64,000 bases of DNA from Aquanectria penicillioides (taxonomy: Eukaryota > Ascomycota > Sordariomycetes > Hypocreales > Nectriaceae): contig PYIU01000006.1 in assembly GCA_003415625.1 (NCBI GenBank), positions 3,038,001 through 3,102,000 on the forward strand. The letters are read 5' to 3'. The position numbers were made by a program, and so were the translations under genes. Below are positions 49,942 through 61,369 of this stretch, in pieces (within the stretch, counting starts at the first letter, position 1; each line of letters starts with the position of its first letter). The notes beneath the pieces are model-generated. The model was not told the origin of the DNA and searched no databases. It was given only the letters and a program-made list of their open reading frames with translations.

Positions 49942-50590
49942 AAGATACGACGAGACGACAATAATCTTACGACTGGAACACAACCACCAGAAACCAATGC
50001 CCCTGCACACGGGCACCTTAACACTATAAAGATAGTCACTCACCTACTAGCCGCTTAAAGCATCCCCAGCGAACACACTCCATATACAGCAATATAGACA
50101 GGCGCAACGGACGCTGACACATATAATTGCTTCTGCGCACAACCCGTCCGGCACTAACGCACACCTTTGCTTTTGCAGCTTCGCACGCCAACTATATATG
50201 CAAAAAGATACAACCCAACTACAACAAAAGCACCTCTAAGAGCCTTACACCACCACACCACAAGGCGTCACAACACATCACAAGGCGTCCTCAAACAAAT
50301 GGGCAAGAGCCACTGACATAGCCCTCGGCCTAACTCTAGACCGAATCTAAGCTCAATGAACACAATACAAGTACAAACACTCAATATCACCCACATCGCA
50401 GGCAAAGACCAATAGAACAAAATGTCACAAGTACAGATAGAACATCTCACTCAACACCAAGTCACTAACCACTGAAAACTGCTCATCGCCTCAACCCCCC
50501 TCCTTAGAAAAGAAAATCACCCTAAGACACGCCATCACACAATCATATGACCCGACACAAGGCCGCCACAAATACACAACACTACCTCCA
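49942..50590. promoter_or_regulatory. Divergent control region inside the Helitron
   Basis: About 650 bases lie between the start of RepHel (minus) and the start of the passenger gene (plus). No gene is seen. A repeated ACACCACACCACAAGGCGTC-like motif occurs at about 50250-50290. Confidence 0.4.
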
Positions 50591-52197
50591 ATGCATAAAG
50601 CCATAATGCACCCGTCGACTTCAAATAGCCCTAAAGAACGCGAAGGATACGGTCCCCCAGGCACCGTCAACTTCAACTTCATCAACCACACCATGACCTC
50701 CTCAAAAGCCTCTTATCCCCCGCAACGGCGAGGCCCACTTGATCACGCCGGAGGCCTTGGCTCTGACATGTCCATGTGGTTCACCGTCCAGACACAGCGA
50801 ATGCCTACCCTCTACTTCGAAAAACGAGACCATCGGCTCAAAGGACTAGGCGCCGAGACCATCGGCGTTGTCGAAATTACCCCCCCTCCATGGCTCACAA
50901 CTGCGTCCTACAAACGCCTTCGAGCCGCCGACGACCAAGAAAGAAGTCCAACGATAACCTTCTTTAGCTTGATCCTGAACCTCTACGGCCAAACCATGAG
51001 GGAAGAAGACTGGACAGAGCAGTGGTGGAACATGGACGGCAGGGTGCACCCATATAAACTGAGATGGGAAATCACAAACGTCGATGGAGCCGAGGATGAA
51101 ATCGGACAGGTACATGACTACGAAATTGCATCAGTCCAGGTCCGGGAGCTCTCAATCCAACCGTACGCCCCCCCCCCCCCCCATACTTCCCTTAAGTCCC
51201 TAATAATAACACAAAACATAGCATCCTAGCCAGAACAACTGCCTTTCAACCTGACTTCCCTACAACGAACCCTGGCGTGAGCTTCGTTGGACCCATTATT
51301 GGCCCAGGCCGAGACCTTTTGCTAAAGGAGAAGCTTGGCAATGAATTTTCCGACGTTCAACTGAAATGCTGCGGCTTTGTCCAACTAGCCTCATACATTC
51401 AGCCAGGATCGCCAGAAAAAGAACCAAGGCCCGGTCGATACCCCTTCCAAGTCTTCATACTCCTCCCAATTGTCATCAACCCGTACCAGTACCTCTGCAA
51501 ATCAATGATGGACATGAAAGACACATACTTCAGACCAGGCACCATGTACCACTGCACTGGCAGGGTCGTCGGATTACTTGACCATGACCTTATGGTGAAC
51601 CCACCAGCAGATAAAGAAGACTACGTCTTTATCGTTGTACCGGGCAACTGGTTCTTGCCAGACAGGTCCGCCGTATCTGCCGCAGGGGCCGTCGACAGCC
51701 CCACAACAATGGAGAAGACGCCAAAGAAGGTCCCTACCACCTACTCCGAGATGATGGCAAAGTTCTCATCGCCTTCTAAGCGAAAGGGCAAGGGACTAAG
51801 TGAACCGGTCCCAACCATGGCCGCGGTGCCAATTGAACTTACCGATACAGCAGACGCAGCACCACCGGCAACACCGACGGACCCAGCAGCGGCACCACAA
51901 CCACCGTCGACGCCTCCAGCATCCTTGTCGCCAGCCTCATCCGCAAAGAGGCTACTGCCAGCAGCATTAGAACAGACCCCTTCCAAGAGGCCGAGGCAAC
52001 CAAACTCTGCCACAACAGAGATGTCAACTGGAAGCTCCTCCACGATGCCTAACCTGGACACAGACGAAGTGGACCTGGTATACACCCAACAGCACGACGA
52101 CGCCGAGCCACAAGAACAAGACTTCCCACCGCCGGGCAAGAACCTGAGGCATCGCGGGATAAATAAGTCTGCCATTAAATCGAAATACATCACCTAA
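50591..52197 (+). CDS. Helitron-borne protein of unknown function, possible OB-fold
   Basis: Exon 1 is 50591-51162 and exon 2 is 51222-52197. The intron 51163-51221 is GT-AG, contains a C15 run and a CTAATAATAAC branch-like site, and its phases match, giving 515 residues. The N-terminal part is globular (DMSMWFTVQTQRMPTLYFEK, AETIGVVEITPPPWL, YKLRWEITNVDG). The second part (GVSFVGPIIGPGRDLL, FQVFILLPIVINPYQYL, YHCTGRVVGLLDHD, DYVFIVVPGNWFLPD) is beta-rich and recalls OB-fold strands. The C-terminal 150 residues are Pro/Ala/Thr-rich and disordered, ending NLRHRGINKSAIKSKYIT. I do not recognise a named family. Plant Helitrons carry RPA-like single-strand-binding proteins, so an analogous role is possible but is inference. 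It is divergent from RepHel and free of stops and RIP. Confidence 0.75.
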
Positions 52198-52420
52198 ATT
52201 ACATTAGATACTAATCGTCATTGTACTTCTCCATTCCTCTAGTTACTTACTCTAGTTATCTAATCAATCAATTTAATCTCTTTCCTTTATTTATTAATGC
52301 TTAATGATACTTCCTCTCTTTTATCACGTATCCCGCCTCTATCCCGTCCCGCGCCTAACCCTCGTTCCTCAAGGCTGCCCTGGCGCGGAGTCTGACGCTT
52401 GCGTCTAGCAAGGCCATTAC

Positions 52421-52627
52421 CCTGTATATAGGGAAACATTAGGATGCACTTTGGATTATAGAAATGAAGCTTGGAATGATTGGATGAAGGTTATATGAAT
52501 ATAATGTAGCTCTATTAGGTCTAGTGCAACCCGACCCCTCTTTTAGAGCCTGAGCGATAAAGTAAGGCTGGGAGGGACAAGAAGAAAACAAGAATACACA
52601 CAATTACACAACTGGTTCGGTTCAACA
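52421..52627 (+). repeat. 3' LTR, remainder (right of Helitron)
   Basis: Matches the last 205 bases of the LTR and ends GGTTCAACA before target duplication GATAT. It carries a moderate number of C-to-T/G-to-A changes relative to the solo LTR. Confidence 0.88.
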
Positions 52628-52691
52628 GATATTGTATGCAAATATGCGTACGATATCCCAATGAAGCGAAGACCAGCCAACCTGCACAATA

Positions 52692-52916
52692 TGTTAAACC
52701 CGAGGTATCCTGTACACGGGGAAACACCAGGACGCACTTCGGATCATAGAAACGAAGCTCGGAATGATTGGATGAAGGTCATGTGAATACAACGTAGCTC
52801 TATTAGGTCTAGCGCAACCCGACCCCTCTTTTAGAGCCTGAGCGATGAAGCAAGGCTGGGAGGGACAAGAAGAAAAACAAGAATACACACAATTACACAA
52901 CTGGTTCGGTTCAACA
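52692..52916 (+). repeat. Solo LTR of the same Copia family
   Basis: 225 bases, TGTTAAACC...GGTTCAACA, flanked by CAATA (52687-52691 and 52917-52921). It sits in the right arm of copy B, 64 bases from the end of the full element, in the same orientation. It lacks the transitions seen in the 5' LTR, so it preserves the family's unmutated sequence. Confidence 0.93.
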
Positions 52917-53003
52917 CAATATGAGCTATGTACATTGTGGTGTGTGTGCCATTTGGTAAGTGGGGATTTTGCACTCGTGCAAACATTAGCTAATGTGCGA
53001 CCG

Positions 53004-53238
53004 TATCAACTCCATCTAGGCGGGGGAAATTGGGATTATCCGCACCCACGTGATGGATGCACAAAGAAGAACTGCATAGGTCTCAAGTTGCGCTTCTACC
53101 CGACCCTCTCGAGGTTAGGAAAAGGAAGTAAAACGCTATATGTATTAAGGGTCCAGATGTGTTCTATCCATCGAAGGCCTGAAGCTTGATGATACTATTG
53201 CGTGAGACGGTGTGGATTGTACTTGGAATGGCCGCTTC
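53004..53238. other. Right flank of copy B
   Basis: Short normal-composition spacer with no feature. Confidence 0.4.
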
Positions 53239-55161
53239 TTATTTCTCTATCGTGTTATATGTGTGTGTAATCAAACACTCGTCGTACCGGAACCACCATT
53301 CTAGACACCCCGCCCAAGGGTACTCCCGCCACTCCAGCGACGATTCGGGATTTCGATCTGGCTTTGACAGCTCAACCTCGTGCACATTCCACCGATAATT
53401 ATTGTTACACAACCCTAGGAAAAGCCCCGATGAGCCTTCCTCAGACAACGAGAGCGTTGTTCTGGCGCGGTCTAGGCGGTAACTGCCGACGCTTATTAGG
53501 TTTCCGTTTGTGTACCGGAAGAGCAGCCCAATAACTCGAGCGGTTTTGCCGCTCTCGCCGTCTTCTCGGCAAACGCTGACTTCTGTGACTCCCTCCAGCG
53601 GTGCGCTAGAGTGGAATATCGGCCCGACGGAGGAGAATTTCGGGAACGGGGTCAAGGATTTGTCGACTGGCGCAGGTCCCGTTACGCTGCGAGACGGTCG
53701 TGGGGTGGCGAATTGATGGATGCCCTGCTTCGAGTAGCTAAAGAAGATTCGGCTTGGGCTCGAGGCGGGAGATTGTGCGATGGAGGACCAAAACATGTGT
53801 TTTCTCGCCCCTGGTGAGCTGAATGAACCGGTCTTCATTATTCGTCCCGTATTCGTCTTGAACTTGAGGGTAAAGTTAGTCGCTGGCGCGCACACATGCA
53901 CGCAAGAGTGGCAAAGGCAGGACTTACAGCGAGGGCTATATCCAGGCTCAGCATGCCCTGTCTAGTCCATATTTCAGAAATGTGCTCTCCGGGCCAGAGC
54001 GGCATGAATGTCCAGAGCGGCCTGCTCTGGCTCGCGTCGATATCTTTGTAAAAGTCGAGGCTTTCCCCGGCACGATGGGCGTGGAGATAGTTCAATCCCT
54101 GGTGCCAAATGGCCGAGTAGCCAATGACATCTGGATCGTTTAATGGTAGCGGGACCATTCTAGTGTCCTTTCTGCTGGCGAGGGTGTGGTATAAAAGCGT
54201 CTTCATCTCGGACCGAGCCAAAGGGACGGACCATAGCATGTCCTTGTTCGTCCAGGGCGTAGAAACCCTCCTAAGTTTGGTGCCCTTGAGGCAGAATTAG
54301 CAGATGGATAAGTGATGAGCCCGCGGTGCTCACATCGGATTTGAACTCAATTCGTCGTTGGGTGATGGGGACAGACCGCCACCAGGCCTGCCGATGAGCA
54401 TGGTCGAAATCTGGAGGAGTAGCGTCGTTTCGCGATACTATAACCTGTCTGATTCCCAGATGGTCCTCTAGCACATGCAACGTGTCGTTCTCCAACGGCT
54501 GTGTCGCGGCTGGGGAAACGAGCTCGTCTCCGGCGAGGTTGGACAGCCTGGTGACGTATCGCAAGCCGTCAATGACAAGGTAAGTCGCCCAGATGTCTTG
54601 AGCCATGTCAATCTCGCAGTCGGTGCTCTTGGGGGCCTTGGCAAGGGTTGTCAAGGCAAAAGAACGCAAGAGCTCCGGGGCAACCATGCTCCACAGCTCC
54701 GGAGGCAGTCTGCCAACCTCGTGATACAGCAGTTTTTCAAGGTGGCCGACAGACCCAGCATAGCTGTCTTTCTCCTCTGACAAGTGGGGGATGTAGGAGT
54801 TCCTTGTGGCAGCAATCATGCTAGACATTGAAGTCTTGAAGCGCGACATTAAGTTTAAACATGGGGCATGGCAACCCGGAATTTGGCCTACATTGTGACC
54901 GCAATGCGAAGTACAGCGGTCGAATTTCATGCGCAAACGCCTGTCAACGTGGTTTCCGCGAAATGGAAGTTGAAACGGCGCCGATTGGCGTCCGTCTTGG
55001 GTCACTATCTCGAGTCAGATGGGGTATGTTGTAAGTGGAGGTTTGCGTCAAAACGCACCCGCAACAACTTGATCGCCATCGTCTATCGTCTGGCGGCACA
55101 GCGCGCAGTGCGGCACAATGCAGTGCGCGGGGATATACTCGTCGTCACCAAAGGTCATCAT
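53239..55161 (-). CDS. Unrecognised fungal protein with N-terminal Cys/His segment
   Basis: Four exons are read: 55161-55059, 55004-54334, 54284-53928 and 53862-53239. Their GT-AG introns of 49-65 bases are all in phase, giving 584 residues. The N-terminus contains a short Cys/His cluster (AHCIVPHCALCRQTIDDGDQ) and further Cys (CTSHCGHNVGQIPGCHAPC). An F-box-like LGRLPPELW-type segment (VGRLPPELWSMVAPELL) follows. The C-terminal half is beta-rich with many Trp/Tyr (YPWAGCLEWWFRYDECLI). I know this pattern only as fungal proteins of unknown role that tend to be lineage-expanded. A link to ubiquitin ligases through the F-box-like helix is a guess. The gene lies 235 bases from the right end of copy B. 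Confidence 0.7.
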
Positions 55162-56738
55162 GATTTTCGTCTTTGCAAGAGTACAGGACAGGAATCATGG
55201 ATGTGGAGGAAGCAAACATGGAGTGTCCGGGACGCAACGGAGGAGGAAGGGGGGGATCAGGAAGACATCGGCATTTATCACGTGGGACGCGGGCTCTCGA
55301 TGAGCCCCGGCGTTTTGACCTATGCACCCTCGGGGATTATGAGGGATCATGGGGGCATCATGGGGGCATCATGGGGATACTGTCTCCGTACAACCCGACG
55401 CTGGCATTCGTGTGACCTTCCTATCTCACAGAAACCACACCACTCCCCCGCCAGACAACCCCAGAAAAGCTCCGCCTCCACCCCGCGACAGGTCTCGCGA
55501 CTCGTGGGGAAAACAGGAGATGACGGCTCAGCTATGACCAATCTCGTTTGCTAAATTGAGGATTGCGGCTCCGCGTAGCCTTGAAACGGCCTGTTTGGCA
55601 GCGTTTGTGCCATGGATATTGACATTACCTAGGCTTGTTAGTTGACATTTACCCGAGGCCTGTGTTTTGCATCTACAATAGAGCCTAATGAGCCCACGCG
55701 TCAGGACAGGGGGAAAGTGGGTTTGTTTTATTTTCAAACATCTTTGGGCGAGCTGACAGTATCGACAAGTTGAGCCATTTACCGTGATAGCTTTGCCGCA
55801 TGGAGCTCAACATGTCTGCTTGTCCAAGTTATTCGTATCTCCTGCCAGACTGCACTCCAGGCTCGTCCGATACATAATTAGGTCATAGTTAGGTAAGATG
55901 ACACCCTCTTAATGACGTACAGGAGAACCGCGTCTAGTTCCCAACGTCAGGGATGCTCATGCCCACACGCGCCCACTTACACGCCATCCCCAAACTATCG
56001 CCCCTTAGCATATCAATCACAGCAGACGTAAACCGCGTCAAACAATAATCAAAAGACCTTTCTCTAGTCACATTTTCTCTAACACTCTAGATTCCTTTCC
56101 GTGTTCTCACTAGATACCTATCCCATTCCACCCAACCTAGTCGCACCCAAACCGATGGCGGTCCTGGAACGACCCCAGAAAGCCCATGAACGAGAAGAGA
56201 CATCATTCTGGTTCCGTACGTTATCCGCAAGTCTTTCATTACAACCAGCCCACAGAAATTTACAATCAACAAGCCTCCGTCCCCTGGGTCCTCGAGGAAT
56301 ATGATCCTGAGAGAACCAAAAGAAACTAAAATGAACACGAAGAGGTAAGAGTAAAAGGGATTTAGAGAAAAGAAGATAAAAAAAAACTCCATTCCGGTCC
56401 GGTCAGACAAACACATCTCCCTCCTTTGCTTGCGCCTAAATTGATGCAGGGTATGTTGTTTTGTTTGACAAACAAGAGAAAAAAAAAAGGTCATGAGACG
56501 CGTGTCCTAGTAGCATTGGCCGTTTTGGTGGTTTTTCTTTTTGGCTCATTCCTGCAAGACGGAAAGCCCCCATTGAACTCCATAGACCAGCCCGTGATGA
56601 GCAAGAAAAAAGAAATGAAAAAGGGTAGAGAAAAGCAAACAGGGAGAGAAATGAATAATCCCAAAAGTAAAACACGCAGGCTGAAGAATTATGAGATGTG
56701 AGGTATCAGGCTCCCTTTACCACTGGATCGAACATCAG
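55162..56738. other. Intergenic region upstream of the unknown gene and downstream of Kcs1
   Basis: Apart from the ATCATGGGGGC repeat, no gene is supported. A/G-rich tracts at 56340-56690 probably belong to the Kcs1 3' untranslated region. Confidence 0.4.
55336..55378 (+). repeat. Short tandem repeat of ATCATGGGGGC (about three units)
   Basis: Three near-identical 11-base units in the upstream region of the preceding minus-strand gene. Confidence 0.7.
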
Positions 56739-59700
56739 TCACACGCTGATCATTCCCTCGTCGTCGTCAATTTCTTGAGGATAGTCTGCCATTGCAGACA
56801 AGCGGCCGCGAGGATCGAGGCCCAGCTCTTCCCTCACGTCTCGCTGTATTTGGAGAAAGTATCGCCTCAAGCTGCGTAATCCCTTGAGGAACCCGCCATC
56901 CGGTTGATCCGGGTGCTGCGGCGGACAAGGCTTATCCTCGATCCTGTCTAGGGGGGTCAAGCTGTTGGCGAAGTCGGCAATTTTGAAATCAATCTCTCGC
57001 TTGTTCTTCTTCCTTCTTCGTGACGTCTCTTCCGTGTCCGTCGCGAAGTCAGTCATCGATTCATACACTGTCTCGTAATCGATAGTGTCCTCGGATGTAT
57101 CGCCATCGTAGAACATCAAGAGACTCGCCGCGTAGAATCGGTACCCGCGCAGGCTGCGCACAATTTCCTCCAGCTGGGCGAGCTTCTTCAAAACAACAGG
57201 AATGTGACCAAGGATGCTGTGCAGGTCCACGCCGTTAAACAAGAACTTCTGAAGGGCCCCCTGGAATTCCTTGCCCGACTTCAGCTTTCGCCCGTAGTAC
57301 TTGTCTTGAAAATCATATGTTTGCGTTTTCGCGTTCCAAACCTGGAGCCCGCAGATGCGAACTCCTAGCTCCGCCGAGGTTGTGGTCCGACATTTTTCTT
57401 GCTGCGACTTTTGCTTCATAGGAGCAGCTTCAACTCCGTATTGCCGGGTGCCCATCTTCAAGTCCATCATGCATGGCCGCTTCATACCGGCCGTCAGATC
57501 TTCCAGCAACAGAAAGTACTCGACTCGGTTTCGCCGCGTCTTAGCCTCCTTGGGGTTCAGGGGTCGAGGGATCTTTTTGAATTCAGAAGACGGACTAGGC
57601 ATTGCGGACGTAACAGCCGAGCTGTAGGCAGAGTCGGCTGGTTCGGGGTTGAGCTCTGGTTGGATGCTGTGGTTGAAATTGGGGTCTTTATGATTAACCC
57701 CGTTGGACTTTGGTGTCCCTGGGCGAGAAAGCTGCTTAGGCGATGAAGCTGGCGCGTCTTCCTGGTCGCCCTTGTAGCCCGCATCGTCGGCTTCCTCGAA
57801 GTACTTGAGGTCGCCCCGGGACTCTCTGACATCTTGTGGCTTCCGCCTGAGGCCACCGGCCGAATATCTTCGCTTCTTCTTGGTCATCATGGGGCTCATC
57901 ATGAGCGTTTCAGGTTCAGGAGCGCTAGTTCCAGTCACATCCTTAACCCCCTCCGGCGCATTTTGCTCAGGGTCAGACTGCACGCAGTCCACGTCTGGAC
58001 CAGCGTCGCTCTGCGTGTACACAAGAGTTGGCGTTTTCGGGAGTTGTCCCGCAGTAGCGTCATCTTCACCGAGAGTCGAGTCTCGTCCATTCAAAAGTGC
58101 AGGATCAGAGTTGGATGTGCGGAGGAGGCGCTGCAGGGTCGGTCGAGGAATGGACCTTTGATGGGGCCGACGATGGCGTTGAATCTCAACAGGCTCTTTT
58201 AGAAACGCGTCGTTGAAAACTTCGTTTCGGAGCCGCTTGTTGACCGTCGTAGCGCCCCAGCTGTTGGGCCGCTCCTCCATTGGCGGTCGAGTCGGGTTAC
58301 CTGATGCCGAGGAGCTGGGGACCTTGGGAGTGGAGATGCTTCGGCGGCGGAACGAGTCTGGGAGTGGGGTAGGTTGGAGCAGGTTGCGGGGAAGAATGTG
58401 CTTGTTGTCGTCAAAGGTGACTGTTGGGATGGGGATATTGCTGTTGGCCAGGGATTGGCTGATGACCCTCCCGTGAGTTAGCTTATGCCCGCTCTTTTCC
58501 GATTCCTGACGGTTGGGTTCGTGTTCTTGAACCTTCTTCCGGTCCACGGCTACACCATCCTCCTTCTTGGAAATGCTTTTTCGACGACTCTGCTTGTGAA
58601 ATGTGACGTTCAAAACACCAATGTATCTAAAGGTATATCAGCCAGGCCATTCCAGAGAGAGACACTAGTCTCAGGAGGATCTGAAACAAGGCTGAGGCGG
58701 GGGGCCTCAAAAAAAATCTTAGGAGAACGTACCGAGGAAGAAATGGCAGGAGGTTACGGTGATAACTCTCAATGGTCTCATAAAACTCATTTTCCCTATT
58801 GTTGAGCTGTTTACAGACGGCCCTGCGAGAGAAGCGCCACAATGTAGTGTGCCCGCCAACCTGGTGCTTATATGGGATGAGCTCAATGGCCTGAAGGGGC
58901 TCCAGGTGGTAGTGTTGGTGCTCATGGACATGGTCTTCGTACGGAGTCATAGCCTGGGGCGGCTTGGGCGCAGGCACAACGTTCACTTCAAGGTTATCTT
59001 CGACAGGGGCATGCTCATCGAGCTTCTCGGCAACGAGGTCCCCGCGCCGTGAGGCAAGGCTCTCACGAGATGGAAAACGAGATAGTCCATACGGAGGCTC
59101 GTCTTTTTCTTGAGTCTCAATCTCAGGCTCGGGCTCATCGGCTTTAACGAGCCACGGATGTTGTTTACTCTGAGACAGGGCCCGAGTCTGGTTTGCCCTC
59201 GCAGCAGCCCTGTCCGTGTGAGCTTCGCCTACGCAAGATTCCGGCAGCTCCTGGTGGGGCAAGAAAACGGCCGACGAGATCTTCTCCTCGCCCGATTCGT
59301 CTGCTTCTCCGTCATCGTGAGATCCTGCCACCTCGGTACTGGAGCTATCACCTGACTTCCGTCGAGAATCCACCCTCTCGACTTGGCCGTCGGCATCGGC
59401 ATCGACAACCGGGGTCGGCCCCGCCAGCCCTGGAGTCCCCACGGTCTTGGCCGCCATGTGATCATCCGTGGGCAATGACTTGGGCACCTGCGCCCAAGCC
59501 GACGGCTTTGCTTTTTCGGCTATGGAGATGCTAGGTGCGACAGTGAAATAATCTTCGTCGGGCGAGGTGCTGAGAACCGGGAGCTCGTCAACACCATTCG
59601 AAGGTGTCGGTTGCGCTCTAGATGGCAGAGCAGGGGTTCGATCGTCGGTTTGTAGTCGAATCGCGGTAGGTTGTGTAGTTGCGGGCAGCTTCGAGTCACC

Positions 59701-61322
59701 GACTTCTTCCGTTGTGGGAGAAAGCTTATCCTTGGCATGCCTTGAATCCTTTCGACGAGCCTTGTCCTCGGGAGGAAGACCTTCTTTGAAGAAGCGGAGG
59801 CTGTAACTCGACTTTCGGCTCCTCGCATTGGGCTCGACGCCAGCCATTGCTTCAGCGACTGACTTCTCAACCAGGCCATCCTCTTCGTCACCTTCCCCAG
59901 AGCCAATGGACCAAACCTTCTCTCGCTTTTCGGAGGCCAGGTTGAGCCAATGGGGGGGGCCTTGGACCAATGCCCCTGCCGGTGGTCGTTGACTCCATCA
60001 TCTTGCCTCAGAGATGCAGCAGGGGGCTTGAGGCCGTTGTGTTCGGGTTTCGTTGGGGTTAGGTCGCCAATTTGCGCCAAGATAGAGATGGAGCGGGGGC
60101 CATAGGGCGCAGCGCGCTCGATATCGAGGGAGGTGGAGGGGCGTCCTCTGGGGACGTCTACATCGTGGCGACAGTCGAGGACCACATCCCGAAAGTTTGC
60201 GAGAGTCGAATGGGTGAATGAAGAGGGGACGCTAACGGCAGCCTCGCGAGAGGCCACGGCAGCCATGGTTGCGACGGCGGTGGAAGCGGCAATGTTGGTG
60301 GGCTGGGGAGCGACTCCTGTCAGCGGCGTAGGGTCGCCGCATTGGGCGAGGACATCTTGAGGGAACGAATTGGTAAACGTGATGGGAATGTCTTGATCGG
60401 ATTGCAGAGGAGTAGCGGTAGCGGCCACCGTCGTAAATGCGATCGGGATTGTCGTGGGAGATATCGGAGTAGTGGGGGACGGGGGAGTCGGGGGTTTCTG
60501 TCTGGATTGTCGGCCGGTAGAGGCGTAAGTAGTTACGGACGTGGACGTGGATGTAGATGCGAGAGTGTTAGAGGCGGTAGGGGTGGATAAGATGTTCAAG
60601 GAAGACGGGATGCCACGAGCCGAAGCCAAGGCTTGTGAGAGAAGTGATGGGCCAGACTGGCGCGGCAGCGGACCGGGGCCTCGGGGCTTTTTATTGTTGG
60701 AGTTGACGTCTGAGTCGCCGGGGTTGGCATCGCCACGGGCAGCATGCGTGGGCGCTGGGGCCGGCGTGGGCACCGGCATGGGTATGGGCACGTTGTCGGT
60801 GGATGACGAGGGAGAGGGAGAAGGAGAGAAGAGAGAAAGGAAGGAGGTCGAAGACGAGGCGGGAGCGGGATCGGGAACGGGGGAGGGTTGGAACGGCACG
60901 TTGGTGGGAGGATTGGCTGGAGGAGAAGATGTGGTGGTGGTGGGAGTGCGAGTGTGAGTGGTGGTGACGGAGGTGGGAGTGCGACAAGAAGAGGGAGTGG
61001 GAATTGAAGCCCCAGCATCAGCGTCTGCCGGGGCGTCTGGGGGCACCCGGGACACCTCGGGGGGCGCCAGGACCGTCTGTGAATCCTCGCCCCGGGGTGT
61101 TGACAGTGACTGTTCAGGGAAATGGTCCAGTGGGCGCTCCAGCGGGCGCTCCAGCGGTTCCTTCAGTGACTCCCTCAGGAGCTCTGGCAGCGGTGTTCCG
61201 GCAGGTGGGATTTTGTGTGCTGGCCTGGGGGGGATCACTACCGCCTCCTCCACCACCGCCGCCGCCGCCGCCGCTGCCGCGGCTGGCAGATTATGGTTGA
61301 TTCTGCTAGAAGATGCACTCAT
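56739..61322 (-). CDS. kcs1: Inositol hexakisphosphate kinase Kcs1 (apparent one-base frameshift in N-terminal part)
   Basis: The start at 61322 ([20 protein letters not shown]) opens a long Pro/Ser/Thr-rich disordered N-terminus. Intron 58627-58732 (GT-AG) joins the conserved [12 protein letters not shown] and [11 protein letters not shown]. The kinase domain follows in the second exon: [20 protein letters not shown], the catalytic [14 protein letters not shown] (PxxxDxKxG), [26 protein letters not shown] and IADFANS. The family makes inositol pyrophosphates (5-InsP7) from InsP6 and affects phosphate sensing and vacuole biology. Near 59955 the frame changes across a C8 run; one extra C would give [18 protein letters not shown] in a single frame. 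A base-calling error is plausible. Total length would be near 1,490 residues, long but normal for filamentous fungi. Confidence 0.87.
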
Positions 61323-61369
61323 GATGACAGCAGCTGAGGCATTTTTCGGCTCAGTACTCAGATTCAGGC

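Larger units (their letters stand above)
42264..52420 (-). mobile_element. Helitron (non-canonical, Helitron2-like ends), about 10.2 kb
   Basis: The insertion interrupts the 3' LTR without an obvious target duplication. The left end reads ATGCCTTGAGGAACGAG. The right end contains the inverted CTCGTTCCTCAAGGC (about 52365), a hairpin GACGC-TT-GCGTC (52393-52404) and then TAGCAAGGCCATTA, whose CAAGGC again pairs with GCCTTG at the left. Canonical 5'-TC and 3'-CTRR ends are not evident, so short terminal inverted repeats plus a hairpin fit the Helitron2/Helentron type. Exact borders are uncertain by about 10 bases. The DNA is GC-rich and not RIP-mutated, unlike its host LTR element. It encodes a Rep-helicase on the minus strand and a second protein on the plus strand. 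Confidence 0.83.
35683..52627 (+). mobile_element. Ty1/Copia-type LTR retrotransposon, RIP-mutated, split by a Helitron
   Basis: The element runs from TGTTAAACC (35683) to GGTTCAACA (52627) and is flanked by GATAT on both sides (35678-35682 and 52628-52632). The 5' LTR is 35683-35906. The 3' LTR is divided into 42244-42263 and about 52421-52627. The internal part (35907-42243) is over-rich in A/T and full of stops. The plus-strand frames around 39700-40700 still show Copia reverse transcriptase/RNase H landmarks in order: FFYIDNIIIIYT (YVDD region), LYIAVITQLNIAF, LIYSNASFA and AIKEGLY. A purine run (GGGGGGTA) precedes the 3' LTR. The element is inactive. Plus-strand orientation follows from the RT remnants. 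Confidence 0.82.
35164..53003 (-). mobile_element. TIR DNA transposon copy B carrying nested insertions
   Basis: Inverted ends of about 39 bases (35164-35202 and 52965-53003) match the ends of copy A, and TA flanks both sides (35162-35163 and 53004-53005). Only about 665 bases belong to the element itself: 35164-35682 and 52628-53003 less the solo LTR. These align, in inverted orientation, with the left 590 bases of copy A. Copy B is thus an internally deleted derivative into which other elements inserted. Its left arm retains GC-containing sequence where copy A has A/T. Confidence 0.85.

Noticed and set aside
52521..52900. Short minus-strand frames beginning MFPRVQDTSG and similar
   Set aside because: They lie in LTR copies and repeat between copies; LTR sequence is not coding here.
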